Assembly: GCF_023554105.1 (NCBI RefSeq)
Contig: NZ_JAMJWE010000013.1
Coordinates: 1 to 64,000 of the forward strand
Length of the DNA: 64,000 nucleotides
Reading direction: 5' to 3'
Source of the DNA: Brucella sp. 21LCYQ03
GTDB taxonomy: Bacteria; Pseudomonadota; Alphaproteobacteria; Rhizobiales; Rhizobiaceae
The notes beneath the pieces are model-generated. The model had not been told where the DNA came from and did no database searches. It saw only the letters and a program-made list of their open reading frames with translations. Position numbers and translations under genes: made by a program. Positions 1 through 9,309 of the stretch are shown piece by piece. Position 1 is the stretch's first letter, and the number at the start of each line of letters is the position of its first letter.

Positions 1-80
1 AGGCCAGCAGGGCCTGCGCCAACAATCACAACATCAAATTCCATGCTCTCGCGTTCGGGAAGCTCAACCACTTCAGACAT
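1..80 (-). CDS. Electron transfer flavoprotein-ubiquinone oxidoreductase, N-terminal fragment
   Basis: Only the first 26 codons are in the window; the gene runs off the left edge. The start codon is at 80-78, and the peptide begins MSEVVELPERESMEFD, then VVIVGAGPAGL, a dinucleotide (FAD) binding GxGxxG motif. This beginning matches my knowledge of ETF-QO, the membrane-associated FAD/4Fe-4S enzyme that passes electrons from acyl-CoA and branched-chain amino acid dehydrogenases (via ETF) to ubiquinone. Any FAD oxidoreductase could show the GxGxxG motif, so the family call rests on the leader and remains probable. A LiuR-like palindrome lies upstream at 296-311. Confidence 0.7.
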   Translation of the reverse strand, partial: MSEVVELPERESMEFDVVIVGAGPAG

Positions 81-448
81 TCGTGCCTCCGTCATATTTA
101 CATTTTCCCCTCACTATTTCAGCGCGGGCAATGCATCCAGTTGTTTTTGCTCATGAACCTATCGCAATTGTCGATAACCACCGACAATGACCGGTCCGTT
201 CCCATATTGGTCCTACCCTCTCGCAGAGTTAGGGACTGTCGCATATGCGTCCAATTGTCCAAAAACCCCGCAAATTCAGCATTATAATATTTACCTTAAC
301 GTAAACGTCAAATTTTTTCTCTCTGAAATTTAGAATTGAGCCATTCTGCCGCAACAGGCTTTTTACGTGGAGACGATCACTTTAAAGCGGAAAGCTGCGA
401 CATGCTCTTGCATTCAGCGTCAAAATTCGTCACCTCATTTCGTGAGGT
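81..448. other. Divergent intergenic region between ETF-QO and UDG genes
   Basis: This 368-base non-coding stretch separates two divergent genes. It is AT-rich around 280-330 and holds one clear palindrome at 296-311 (listed separately). I see no hairpin terminator, RNA gene or convincing ORF in it. Confidence 0.5.
296..311. promoter_or_regulatory. Palindrome TTAACGTAAACGTCAA, LiuR (MerR)-like operator
   Basis: The site has two half-sites TTrACGT / ACGTyAA separated by AA. It resembles the ACGT-N2-ACGT motif reported for the MerR-family regulator LiuR, which controls branched-chain amino acid and fatty acid catabolism and commonly includes ETF-QO. It lies about 215 bases upstream of the ETF-QO start and about 140 upstream of the UDG gene. 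The same ACGTAAACGT core recurs at 60538-60551. Assignment to LiuR is inference. Confidence 0.4.
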
Positions 449-1318
449 ATGAGAATGAACAACGATCATGAATTGCTGGATATGGAAGGCTTGCTGCGCT
501 TTTATGCGGAAGCGGGTGTCGACATGCCACTTTCAGAGACACCGATTGATCGTTTTGCTGCACCTGCACCAATCATGGCGCGTGTGCAAGATGCGCCTTC
601 ACCTGCGGCGCAAAGTTCACGATCAGAGCGCTCGCAACAGCCCCGCGCAGCAATAGCGCCCTCCCCATCCAGCCGACCTGTTCAGGCTGCGTCAGATGTT
701 CCGGACAATACCCAGATAGAGCTTGCACGAGCAGCCGCATCACAAGCCAGTTCATTAGAAGAACTGCGCGAGGCACTCGCCGGTTTTGACGGTTGCAATC
801 TTAAATCAACAGCCAAACATCTGTGTTTTGCAGATGGCGATCCATCGTCAGATATCATGTTTATTGGTGAAGCTCCGGGGCGAGATGATGACATGGAAGG
901 GCTACCTTTCATGGGCAAGCCCGGACAGCTTCTCAATCGCATGATTGAGGCTATCGGCTTTAAACGCGAGAACGTTTACATCGCCAATACAATCGCCTGG
1001 AGACCGCCGGGCAATAGAGCGCCAACACCGCTTGAAACAGAGCTTTGCCGCCCGTTCATCGAGCGACAAATTGAACTTGCTTCGCCGAAAGTGCTTGTCA
1101 CGCTTGGCGGCCCCGCGAGTAAAACGCTGACAGGATCATCAGAAACCATTTTGCGTCTGCGAGGTAACTGGAACATCCACCGGACAGCATCAGGTGCAGA
1201 AATTGCTGTTATGCCAACGCTGCATCCTGAATATCTTTTGCGTATGCCTGCTCAGAAGCGCTTTGCGTGGCGCGATTTTCTAGCCGTTAAAATGAAACTC
1301 GCCGAACTTCACGATTGA
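449..1318 (+). CDS. Family 4-like uracil-DNA glycosylase, cluster cysteines incomplete
   Basis: The C-terminal ~180 residues carry the UDG superfamily motifs: motif A GEAPGRDDDMEG then PFMGKPGQLL, the RPPGNRAPTPLE loop, and motif B HPEYLLR. It should excise uracil from DNA in base excision repair. The first ~95 residues are a low-complexity Ala/Pro/Ser-rich extension. Family 4 enzymes normally bind 4Fe-4S through four cysteines. Here the usual CxxC is C-N-L-K, and the Cys before RPPGNR is Trp; only two of the expected cysteines remain (GCNLK and ELCRPF). It could therefore be a cluster-free variant. An alternative start is the ATG at 455; a GTGAGG ribosome site precedes both. Confidence 0.8.
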   Translation: MRMNNDHELLDMEGLLRFYAEAGVDMPLSETPIDRFAAPAPIMARVQDAPSPAAQSSRSERSQQPRAAIAPSPSSRPVQAASDVPDNTQIELARAAASQASSLEELREALAGFDGCNLKSTAKHLCFADGDPSSDIMFIGEAPGRDDDMEGLPFMGKPGQLLNRMIEAIGFKRENVYIANTIAWRPPGNRAPTPLETELCRPFIERQIELASPKVLVTLGGPASKTLTGSSETILRLRGNWNIHRTASGAEIAVMPTLHPEYLLRMPAQKRFAWRDFLAVKMKLAELHD

Positions 1319-1412
1319 TCTTCTTTGATTTCAATGGCATCGGCAGCACCACTGTCACCAACATGCCGTAAATATACGATAGTTGGCCATTGGATTTTAA
1401 GTGGAGTTTACT

Positions 1413-2648
1413 ATGGCTGGTCAGCTTTTGCCCATTGCAGCACTGCTAGCGAGCACTTTTTTGATGCTGCTTGCAGGTGGCTTAGCAGGCATTTTGCTGC
1501 CCATACGTGGCGGCATCGAAGGCTGGTCAACCACTACAATCGGCTGGATGGGCACGACATATGCGCTCGCCTTTACAATTGGCTGCATAGTTATCCCTCA
1601 TTTGGTTCGGCGCGTCGGGCATGTGCGCGTCTTCTCGGCCCTGCTGACGCTGCTTTCGATCGCATTGCTGCTGCATTCGCTTATTGTAAGCCCTTATGCG
1701 TGGATGATATTTCGTGGAATTGCCGGATTTTCGCTGGCCGGTTCTTATATGATCATCGAAAGCTGGTTGAATGAACGCGTTACCAATGAATCGCGCGGCC
1801 GCGTTTTTTCGATTTATATGATCATCACGATGCTTGGCCTGATGTGCGGGCAATATATTCTGCCGTTTGGCGATGCCACAACACAAACACTCTTCATCAT
1901 TTGTGCAATTATTTACGCCAGCGCTTTATTGCCGACAGCACTGTCCAGTGCGCAGTCCCCAAACCCGCTAACGCAGGTTAAGCTTGACCTGAAAGGTCTC
2001 TATCGTCGCTCACCTGCGGCGGCAGTCGGATCGTTGATTGCTGGTATTGTGGCTGGGACCTGGAGCTTTCTCGCCGCCATTTACGGCGGCATGAATGGGC
2101 TTTCAACGTTTGGCATCGCGACGATGTTGGCTTGCGCCATGATCGGTGGGGTTATTTTTCAATATCCGCTCGGACGTGCTTCCGATGTCGTGGACCGTCG
2201 TTACGTGATGGTAGTAGCGGGCGCCATTGGGTTTATCATCTCAATGATTATGCTTATTGCACACCCTACGTCGCCCTATGCACTCTATACGATGATGTTC
2301 CTGTTCGGCTCTGTCATCTATCCGATCTATAGCCTCAACGTTGCACATGCCAATGACTATGCTGATGCGAGCGAATTTGTAAAAGTTTCGAGCGGGCTGC
2401 TCATTATTTATGGAGCTGGCAGCGTGATTGGCCCTGCCTTGTCAGGGCCGCTTATGGATCTGATGGGTGCTTCCGGCTTTTTTGTCACCATGGCGGTCGC
2501 CTATGCGGTCTATGGATTACATGCGCTTTGGCGTATTCGTCGATTCGAGCGTCCAGCGGTCAGCGATCAGAAAACAGAATTCAAGATCTATACGCCAGAC
2601 GGACAACCTACACCCGAGACCATGCAACTTGACCCCAGATCAGAATAA
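1413..2648 (+). CDS. MFS transporter, YcaD-like
   Basis: The 411-residue hydrophobic protein has about twelve predicted membrane segments in two halves, with a central loop around residues 185-205. The segment ESWLNERVTNESRGRVFSIY (about residues 112-131) has the conserved cytoplasmic arginines typical of the major facilitator superfamily, and resembles YcaD-type members. The substrate is unknown. I chose the ATG at 1413 because GGAG lies 7 bases upstream; the in-frame GTG at 1401 would place the ribosome site inside the gene. It stands alone, convergent with the EamA transporter. Confidence 0.8.
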   Translation: MAGQLLPIAALLASTFLMLLAGGLAGILLPIRGGIEGWSTTTIGWMGTTYALAFTIGCIVIPHLVRRVGHVRVFSALLTLLSIALLLHSLIVSPYAWMIFRGIAGFSLAGSYMIIESWLNERVTNESRGRVFSIYMIITMLGLMCGQYILPFGDATTQTLFIICAIIYASALLPTALSSAQSPNPLTQVKLDLKGLYRRSPAAAVGSLIAGIVAGTWSFLAAIYGGMNGLSTFGIATMLACAMIGGVIFQYPLGRASDVVDRRYVMVVAGAIGFIISMIMLIAHPTSPYALYTMMFLFGSVIYPIYSLNVAHANDYADASEFVKVSSGLLIIYGAGSVIGPALSGPLMDLMGASGFFVTMAVAYAVYGLHALWRIRRFERPAVSDQKTEFKIYTPDGQPTPETMQLDPRSE

Positions 2649-2663
2649 TCCAATCAGACAATT

Positions 2664-3653
2664 TCACTGCGTTTGTTGTGGTGTATTTGTCTTGTGCGGC
2701 GCTATCGCCAACTGATGCTCGCGGTAAATAATGTAACCGCCAGCGCTCATGACAATGGCACTACCCAAAAGCATCTCCAGTGTTGGAACATCGCCAAAAA
2801 AGAAAAAGCCTATCCCGAGGCCAAGGAGCATTGATGTGTATTCGAATGGCGCAATGGTGCTCATAGGCGCATGGCGATAGCACTCAGTCAAAAGAATTTG
2901 CGCAACACCGCCCGCAATACCAGCGCCAACCAACATCGCGAGCTGCGGCACGGTCGGCATAACCCAGCCAAACGGGATGCTTGCCAAAGAAATGACCGTC
3001 GCTGAGATAGAGAAATAAATGACCACTGTTGACGTGCGCTCCGTCTGAACAAGTCGGCGGACCCACATCATCGCGAAAGCAGCCAAAATTGCTCCGCCTA
3101 ACGCAGCAAGAGCGCCCATAGCCTCATTGCGGCCAACATGACCTTCTGCAAAAAGCGTCATGCGTGGCCATATAATGATCAAAACACCAAAGAGACCGAC
3201 AATCACCGCACTCCAGCGGTACATTCTGACAACCTCACGCAGAATAACGGCACCGAGTATAACGGCTATGAGGGGCGACGCATAATTGATAGCAATTGCT
3301 TCGGGCAGAGGCAGTTTGGTCAGAGCATAGAAGCTTAATATCATTGCTCCCACACCCACCATTCCGCGCCAGAAGTGGCTAAACCCGTGACGTGTATGAA
3401 AAATCCCGGCAGTTTTCCCGCGCCATGCAAAGTAACCAAGGATGGCCAAAACCGCGAAAAACGAGCGGAAAAAGATCAACTGCCCAAGGGGGATGCCATC
3501 AGCTGACTTAATCAAAGTGGACATACCGACGAAAACTGCGACTGAAGCAATTTTCAGACCGATACCCAACATCGGATTGTTCTGAAGTAGATCTGGCTCA
3601 GCCTTTTTGCTGGCCTGAACATTTGCGGAGGCCGCGTCCGGGAGGGACTTCAC
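2664..3653 (-). CDS. DMT-superfamily (EamA) transporter
   Basis: The protein has about ten hydrophobic segments arranged as two EamA repeats. Typical features are IFFRSFFAVLAILGYFAWRG in the first repeat and YTSMLLGLGIGFFFFGDVPT in the second. It is probably an inner-membrane metabolite exporter or importer of unknown substrate. The open frame extends to 3743, but the GTG at 3653 (VKSLPDAAS) has AAGGA 8 bases upstream, so I prefer that start. The C-terminus is His/Pro/Gln-rich. It is convergent with the MFS gene, with a 15-base gap. Confidence 0.8.
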   Translation of the reverse strand: MKSLPDAASANVQASKKAEPDLLQNNPMLGIGLKIASVAVFVGMSTLIKSADGIPLGQLIFFRSFFAVLAILGYFAWRGKTAGIFHTRHGFSHFWRGMVGVGAMILSFYALTKLPLPEAIAINYASPLIAVILGAVILREVVRMYRWSAVIVGLFGVLIIIWPRMTLFAEGHVGRNEAMGALAALGGAILAAFAMMWVRRLVQTERTSTVVIYFSISATVISLASIPFGWVMPTVPQLAMLVGAGIAGGVAQILLTECYRHAPMSTIAPFEYTSMLLGLGIGFFFFGDVPTLEMLLGSAIVMSAGGYIIYREHQLAIAPHKTNTPQQTQ

Positions 3654-3855
3654 AACGCAATTCCTTAAACAGGGGGAGATGAGACTAGGTGGGAAATGAG
3701 CACTATTGCATAATCCATAGGCCTGTTCGCAATAAACTTCCACCCAGCCTTTGCCTTCGTCTAAAAAAATATTCCAGTTCAGTGCTTTTCTTGTCGTTTG
3801 CTAAAAAGCCAGATACGACTCGTGCATCAGAGTGATCACAAAGAAGAGTTTCGCA

Positions 3856-6507
3856 ATGCGTACTGAAACCGGCCAGACATTCCGCCTCGAAGATTATCGC
3901 CCAACCCCTTACGCTATTCCAGAAACGAAACTCGATTTCACACTTGAGCCAGAAAAGACAATTGTCCGTGCAGAACTCGTTATCGAGCGCCGCGAGGGAA
4001 CAGTTGCGGGCATGCCGCTTATCCTTGACGGTGATGAACTAAAGCTGATCAGCATTCGTCTTGATGGCGAAGTTCTCAGCAATAACAGCTATTCGGCGAC
4101 ACCAGACAGATTGGAAATTACAGACCTGCCAGAGGCTGAACGCTTCACGCTGGAAATCGTCACCAAGGTTAATCCGACCACCAATCGCCAGCTTTCGGGT
4201 CTCTATCGTTCAAGCAATGTCTATTGCACGCAATGCGAAGCTGAAGGCTTTCGGCGTATTACCTATTATTACGACCGTCCGGACGTGCTCTCCGTCTATA
4301 CGGTCAGCCTTAACGCCGAAAAAGCAGCAGCACCCATATTGCTGGCAAATGGCAATCCTGTTGAGCAAGGAGTGGTTTCAGGCAACCCTGATAGACATTT
4401 TGCAATCTGGCATGACCCGCATCCCAAACCGTCTTATCTGTTCGCACTTGTTGCGGGTTCACTTGATGTTGTGACAGACCATTTCACGACGCAGTCCGGC
4501 CGCGCGGTCGATCTCGCAATCTATGTTGAGCATGGGAAGAAAGAACGCGCGCTCTATGCCATGGATGCACTGAAACGCTCGATGCGCTGGGATGAGGAAA
4601 AATTCGGACGCGAATATGATCTTGATGTTTTCAATATCGTCGCGGTTTCTGATTTCAACATGGGCGCCATGGAAAACAAGGGCCTGAATGTCTTTAACGA
4701 CAAATATGTGCTGGCCGATCCCGAAACTGCAACGGATGTCGATTATGCAGGGATCGAAGCGGTCATTGCGCATGAATATTTCCATAACTGGACCGGCAAT
4801 CGCATCACCTGCCGTGACTGGTTCCAGCTTTGTCTTAAGGAAGGCCTGACTGTTTATCGTGACCATGAGTTTTCAGCCGATGAACGCTCGCGACCTGTAA
4901 AACGCATTGCAGAGGTGAAGATTCTTAAGGCGCAACAGTTTCCAGAAGACAGCGGCCCGCTCTCGCACCCTGTGCGCCCGCGCGAATATAGCGAGATCAA
5001 TAATTTCTATACGGCAACTGTCTATGAAAAAGGCTCCGAAGTTGTGCGGATGATCCGCACCATCATTGGGCCAGATCTTTTCCGCAAAGGCATGGATCTT
5101 TATTTCGAGCGCCACGACGGCGATGCGGCAACGATTGAAGATTTTATCAAAGTCTTTGCAGATGTTTCGGAGCAGGACTTTTCACAGTTCGCGCTCTGGT
5201 ATGATCAGTCGGGCACGCCGAAGGTCGAGACAAGTTTCGATTTTGATGCTTCAAACGATACTTACACCATCAATTTCACACAATCGCTTGCCCCTACTCC
5301 CGGTCAGCCAGTGAAAAAGCCAATGCACATCCCTGTGGCTTTTGGTCTTCTGGGTTCTGACGGCAAAGATATGGAAGCTACGTCTGTGGAAGGGGGCGAG
5401 GTGAATGACGGCGTCATCCACCTGCATAGCGCAACCGAAACAATAATTTTTAAAGGAATTAAAGAGCGCCCTGTTCCGTCGCTGCTTCGTGGCTTCTCTG
5501 CGCCAGTTAATCTGGTCTCACCGCTTACAACAGAAGATCGCTCCTTTCTCGCGCTCAATGACAGTGACCCGGTTGCACGCTGGCAGTCGCTGACTGTTAT
5601 TTTCACACAGGCGTTGCTTGAAGGTGCAAAACGCATTCGCGGCGGGCATGCACCCAAAACCGACGAGAAGATTATTGCGCTTGCCGGTAACATCGCCTCG
5701 GACGAAACGCTTGATGCCGCCTTTCGCGCCCTATGCCTGACCTTGCCCACCGAAAGCGACATCGCGCGCGAAATGGGCGAAAATGTTGATCCAGACGCTA
5801 TCTTTGCAAGCCGTGACTATTTGATTGCGGCAATCGGATCGGCTTATGCGAGGGAATTTGCAGCACTTTATAACAGCCTGCAACAAGACAGTGCTTTCTC
5901 CCCTGATGCTCAATCGGCAGGCAAACGTGCTCTGCGCAATGTGCTACTCGATTACCTTAGCCGTCATGAAAACAGCCCAGCACGCGCATCACAGCAATTC
6001 GCGCATAGTGACAACATGACTGACCGAGCAGCAGCACTCAGCGTACTGGTACATCGCTTCGGTGACAGCCATGAAGCACTCGACGCGCTCGCCTCATTTG
6101 AGAAGCGTTTCGGCAAGGATGGTTTGGTCATGGACAAATGGTTTATCGTGCAAGCAACGTGCCCGGGCGAGAAAGCACTTGAAGCCGTTCGTGCACTGAC
6201 AAAAGACAAGCTGCTGTCATTCGATAACCCAAATCGCGTGCGTGCATTGATCGGCGCTTTTTCGGCCAGCAACCCAACCGGATTTAATCGCAAAGATGGC
6301 GCTGCTTATGATTTCTTTGCCGATATTGTTCTGGCAATTGATCCTGAGAACCCGCAGCTTGCGGCCCGTCTTCTGACTGCCTTGCGGTCATGGCGTTCGC
6401 TGGAGGATACACGTCGTGAACATGCACGCGCCGCTCTTGCCCGTATTTCCGGCACGCAAAAGCTCTCGACAGATCTGCGCGACATCGTAGATCGCACGCT
6501 GGCTTGA
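3856..6507 (+). CDS. pepN: Aminopeptidase N (M1 family)
   Basis: This is a zinc metallo-aminopeptidase that removes N-terminal residues from peptides in the cytoplasm. It has the M1 substrate-binding motif GAMENKGLN, the zinc site HEYFHNW (residues about 306-310 for HEYFH) and the distal ligand region LKEGLTVYRDHEF. The length, about 883 residues, matches gammaproteobacterial-type PepN (870), including the C-terminal helical domain. The in-frame GTG at 3832 is possible, but the ATG at 3856 has AAGAAGAG about 7 bases upstream and begins MRTETGQTFRLEDYRP, like other PepN proteins. A strong terminator follows. Confidence 0.95.
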   Translation: MRTETGQTFRLEDYRPTPYAIPETKLDFTLEPEKTIVRAELVIERREGTVAGMPLILDGDELKLISIRLDGEVLSNNSYSATPDRLEITDLPEAERFTLEIVTKVNPTTNRQLSGLYRSSNVYCTQCEAEGFRRITYYYDRPDVLSVYTVSLNAEKAAAPILLANGNPVEQGVVSGNPDRHFAIWHDPHPKPSYLFALVAGSLDVVTDHFTTQSGRAVDLAIYVEHGKKERALYAMDALKRSMRWDEEKFGREYDLDVFNIVAVSDFNMGAMENKGLNVFNDKYVLADPETATDVDYAGIEAVIAHEYFHNWTGNRITCRDWFQLCLKEGLTVYRDHEFSADERSRPVKRIAEVKILKAQQFPEDSGPLSHPVRPREYSEINNFYTATVYEKGSEVVRMIRTIIGPDLFRKGMDLYFERHDGDAATIEDFIKVFADVSEQDFSQFALWYDQSGTPKVETSFDFDASNDTYTINFTQSLAPTPGQPVKKPMHIPVAFGLLGSDGKDMEATSVEGGEVNDGVIHLHSATETIIFKGIKERPVPSLLRGFSAPVNLVSPLTTEDRSFLALNDSDPVARWQSLTVIFTQALLEGAKRIRGGHAPKTDEKIIALAGNIASDETLDAAFRALCLTLPTESDIAREMGENVDPDAIFASRDYLIAAIGSAYAREFAALYNSLQQDSAFSPDAQSAGKRALRNVLLDYLSRHENSPARASQQFAHSDNMTDRAAALSVLVHRFGDSHEALDALASFEKRFGKDGLVMDKWFIVQATCPGEKALEAVRALTKDKLLSFDNPNRVRALIGAFSASNPTGFNRKDGAAYDFFADIVLAIDPENPQLAARLLTALRSWRSLEDTRREHARAALARISGTQKLSTDLRDIVDRTLA

Positions 6508-6773
6508 TTCGCGAATCAACGAGATAACGCTATGATTCGCCAACCCGGCCTTAAATTAGGCCGGGTTGGCGTATTTTTGAACTATTGAAGCAAAGCCGCA
6601 TGAACACTGAAAAGGCTTACGGCTTTCATGAGTCTTTTCATGGTGTTAGCTGCGTGGTCTCTTAAACTGATTCCGCTTAACAGATTGAGATTCAATGGAA
6701 AATCGGAATGGTAAATGCGGTATTTTACTTCTCATTAACGAATTCACTGGACAGCACGAATCACTTTTGATTC
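6506..6773. promoter_or_regulatory. Cluster of eight GANTC (CcrM) sites upstream of pleC
   Basis: GANTC, the target of the alphaproteobacterial cell-cycle methylase CcrM, occurs at 6506, 6513, 6534, 6630, 6669, 6689, 6758 and 6769. About one would be expected in 268 random bases. The rest of the 6508-6899 intergenic stretch holds the pepN terminator and an AT-rich presumed promoter region; I see no gene in it. The role in timing pleC expression is inference. Confidence 0.45.
6540..6575 (+). terminator. Rho-independent terminator after pepN
   Basis: A perfect inverted repeat, CCAACCCGGCCTTA - AAT-centre - TAGGCCGGGTTGG, is followed by CGTATTTTT, 32 bases downstream of the pepN stop. Confidence 0.85.
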
Positions 6774-6899
6774 AGTAGCCTTGTTCGGATATGGCGTATT
6801 CCGAAACATTGCGAGTAAAGATTTCAGTTCACACAGTTCCGGGCGGACAGCGCTTTTAGCGTATTCTGGAGCTGTTTCGACACATTAGAGGGGCTTTAG

Positions 6900-9254
6900 A
6901 TGGCGAGCACCGACGCGTATAGCGCGACGGCGGAGAGCAAACGCGACTCCGGCGGCAAGCGAAAGAAAGGCAGGCTGTCTGGTCATGCCAAGCTTCTCGC
7001 AGGCCCTGCTTATGGAAAATTTATTGCCGTGGAGCCCGCACTGCGCCGCCTTGTTCCTGCTCTCATTGTCATCTTTCTGGTTATACTCGGTGTGGCGCGT
7101 GTTTTCTCAATGCTATCATGGCGCGAGGACATTGAGCTCCAGCATAAAGCTGCTCTGTCTGCTGCGACGGCTAATCTGGCGCAGATGATCGAGCGCGCTG
7201 CTAATGGCACGCAAGCTGGCGCGCAGATGTCGCCCAAAGATCTCGATAATACGATTGCCGAGTTTCGTTCACGCGGGCTTTCATCAAGCGGCATGACTGT
7301 CGCTCTGGTCAATGACGATTCCGTCATTGTCACCGCATCCGGCCCTGCAACAGATATCGTCGGCAAGCGCGCCGATGATATTTTCAGTGACATTCAACCG
7401 CTCTTCATGTTTGCAGAGCGTGCAGGCGTACTCACAATCGTGATGAATGGCGAAGTTGCTTTCGGCACGGTTTCAAAGCCAATTACAGTTCCCTATGCGA
7501 TTATTGCAGCAGAACCCGAAAGCACAATATTTGCCGAATGGAAACGTGCGGTCTCTCTGAACGTGACGCTGTTTGCTGGCACCACCGGCGTGATGTTCGC
7601 CATTCTCTACGCCTATTTCAGTCAGGCAGCACGGGCGCGTGAAGCGGACGATCTTTCCGGCCAAATTCAGCGCCGTATTGACATGGCGCTGGCACGTGGC
7701 CGTGGCGGTCTTTGGGATTGGGACATGGCACGCGGACGCATTTATTGGTCGCGCTCCATGTATGAAATGCTGGGCTATGAAGCGCAGGATGCCGTTCTCG
7801 CGTTTGGCGATGTGTCGGCTATCATTAACCCCGAAGACGGCGATCTCTATTCTATTGCCGAACAGGCAGCGGCGGGTGACATCTCTCACGTAGATCGTGT
7901 CTTCCGTATGCGTCATGCCGACGGCTCGTGGGTCTGGATGCGGGTTCGTGCTGAAATTGCCGCAGAGAATGAACTGCATCTTGTCGGCATTGCGTTTGAC
8001 GTGAGCGAACAGCATCGCTTCGCACAGCAGACGGCAGAGGCCGATATGCGTATCCGTGAAGCCATCGAAAATATTTCTGAAGCTTTCGTTCTCTGGGATG
8101 CCAATAATCGTCTGGTCATGGCGAACTCCAAGTTCAGCGAATATGCTGGTCTGCCAGTCTGGACGCTGAAGCCCGGTGTGCCGCGTAATGAAGTGGACGC
8201 ACATACCCGCCCGTTTAGCTTCGAGCGTCGTATGGCCAATGAGCATAATCGCGCTGGCGGTCAAACGTTTGAACGTCAGCTGAGCGATGGCCGCTGGTTG
8301 CAAGTCAACGAACGCCGCACGCAAGACGGTGGCCTCGTTTCCATTGCGACCGACATTACGCAGATCAAGCAGCATCAGGAACGTCTGGTGGATAGCGAAC
8401 GACGTCTGATGGCCACTATTCACGATCTGTCGATTGCGCGTAAAGGCGAGCGTGACCGTGTGCGAGAACTTTCAGAACTCGCGCGCAAATATGGACAGGA
8501 AAAAGAGCGTGCGGAAGCTGCAAACCGCTCGAAATCCGAGTTCCTCGCCAACATGTCTCATGAGCTGCGCACGCCGCTCAATGCGATCATCGGCTTCTCG
8601 GAAATGATTCAGGCTGGCACATTCGGCCCACTCGGTTCAGATCGCTACGAAGAATATATCAACGATATTCACACCAGCGGTAACTTCCTGCTCAACGTTA
8701 TCAATGACATTCTCGACATGTCGAAGATTGAAGCTGGCCATTTTTCGCTCGATCGCGAGGAAATTGATCTCTGTCCGCTGATTAAAGAAACTGTGCGGAT
8801 GATCTCGCTACAGGCTGATGAGAAGAACATCACCGTCGAAACGCGGATTGAAGATGCTATGCAACTCAACGCAGATCGCCGTGCCGTCAAACAGGTGCTT
8901 ATCAACCTTCTGTCCAATGCGGTGAAGTTCACTTCGCACAACGGCCATATCACCGTGCGCGCCCGCAAGACTGGTTCAGCACTGTTTATGACCATTCAGG
9001 ATACCGGCGTCGGCATTCCGAAATCAGCACTCAAGAAAATTGGCCAGCCATTCGAGCAGGTAGAAAACCAGTTCACCAAGACACATAGTGGCTCCGGTCT
9101 TGGCCTTGCGATTACCCGTTCGCTCGCGGAGCTGCATGGCGGCTGGCTGCGTATTCGCTCAACCGAGGGCGTTGGAACCGTAGTTGCGGTCTGTATTCCA
9201 GACCGCAAGCAATGGGCGGTAACCATTCCCGGTACAGCGATTCACGCTGCCTAA
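6900..9254 (+). CDS. pleC: PleC-type sensor histidine kinase/phosphatase
   Basis: The 784-residue inner-membrane protein has two membrane segments (about 50-72 and 217-240) around a periplasmic sensor region, two PAS domains (about 260-370 and 385-490), a HisKA domain with phosphoacceptor His554 in [20 protein letters not shown], and an HATPase_c domain (N box [11 protein letters not shown] box [15 protein letters not shown]). The architecture and the conserved neighbourhood with glnE, a two-component pair, degP and ccm genes fit PleC, which dephosphorylates DivK and related regulators upstream of CtrA. It is convergent with glnE, with a palindromic repeat in the gap. Paralogues such as PdhS share the kinase core, so the name relies partly on context. 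Confidence 0.8.
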   Translation: MASTDAYSATAESKRDSGGKRKKGRLSGHAKLLAGPAYGKFIAVEPALRRLVPALIVIFLVILGVARVFSMLSWREDIELQHKAALSAATANLAQMIERAANGTQAGAQMSPKDLDNTIAEFRSRGLSSSGMTVALVNDDSVIVTASGPATDIVGKRADDIFSDIQPLFMFAERAGVLTIVMNGEVAFGTVSKPITVPYAIIAAEPESTIFAEWKRAVSLNVTLFAGTTGVMFAILYAYFSQAARAREADDLSGQIQRRIDMALARGRGGLWDWDMARGRIYWSRSMYEMLGYEAQDAVLAFGDVSAIINPEDGDLYSIAEQAAAGDISHVDRVFRMRHADGSWVWMRVRAEIAAENELHLVGIAFDVSEQHRFAQQTAEADMRIREAIENISEAFVLWDANNRLVMANSKFSEYAGLPVWTLKPGVPRNEVDAHTRPFSFERRMANEHNRAGGQTFERQLSDGRWLQVNERRTQDGGLVSIATDITQIKQHQERLVDSERRLMATIHDLSIARKGERDRVRELSELARKYGQEKERAEAANRSKSEFLANMSHELRTPLNAIIGFSEMIQAGTFGPLGSDRYEEYINDIHTSGNFLLNVINDILDMSKIEAGHFSLDREEIDLCPLIKETVRMISLQADEKNITVETRIEDAMQLNADRRAVKQVLINLLSNAVKFTSHNGHITVRARKTGSALFMTIQDTGVGIPKSALKKIGQPFEQVENQFTKTHSGSGLGLAITRSLAELHGGWLRIRSTEGVGTVVAVCIPDRKQWAVTIPGTAIHAA

Positions 9255-9256
9255 TT

Positions 9257-9309
9257 AGAGCCTGTCGTTATCGGAAAACTGGCTCCCACTTTTCCGCGAC
9301 ATGCTTTAG
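9257..9309. repeat. Dispersed palindromic repeat, copy 1
   Basis: An imperfect palindrome with ends GAGCCTGTCG / CGACATGCTT and a core containing CGGAAAACTGG and CTCCCACTTTTCC. It matches the style of the intergenic repeats common in Rhizobiales (GGAAAA...CCCACTTTT...ATGCTCTA). It lies between the convergent pleC and glnE genes and covers the glnE stop, and may serve as a bidirectional terminator-like structure. Related copies are at 31200-31279 and 56205-56245. Confidence 0.6.

Noticed and set aside
7473-8423. 316-aa open frame antisense to pleC
   Set aside because: Shadow of the pleC PAS region; Cys/His-rich composition, no ribosome site, no known domain.
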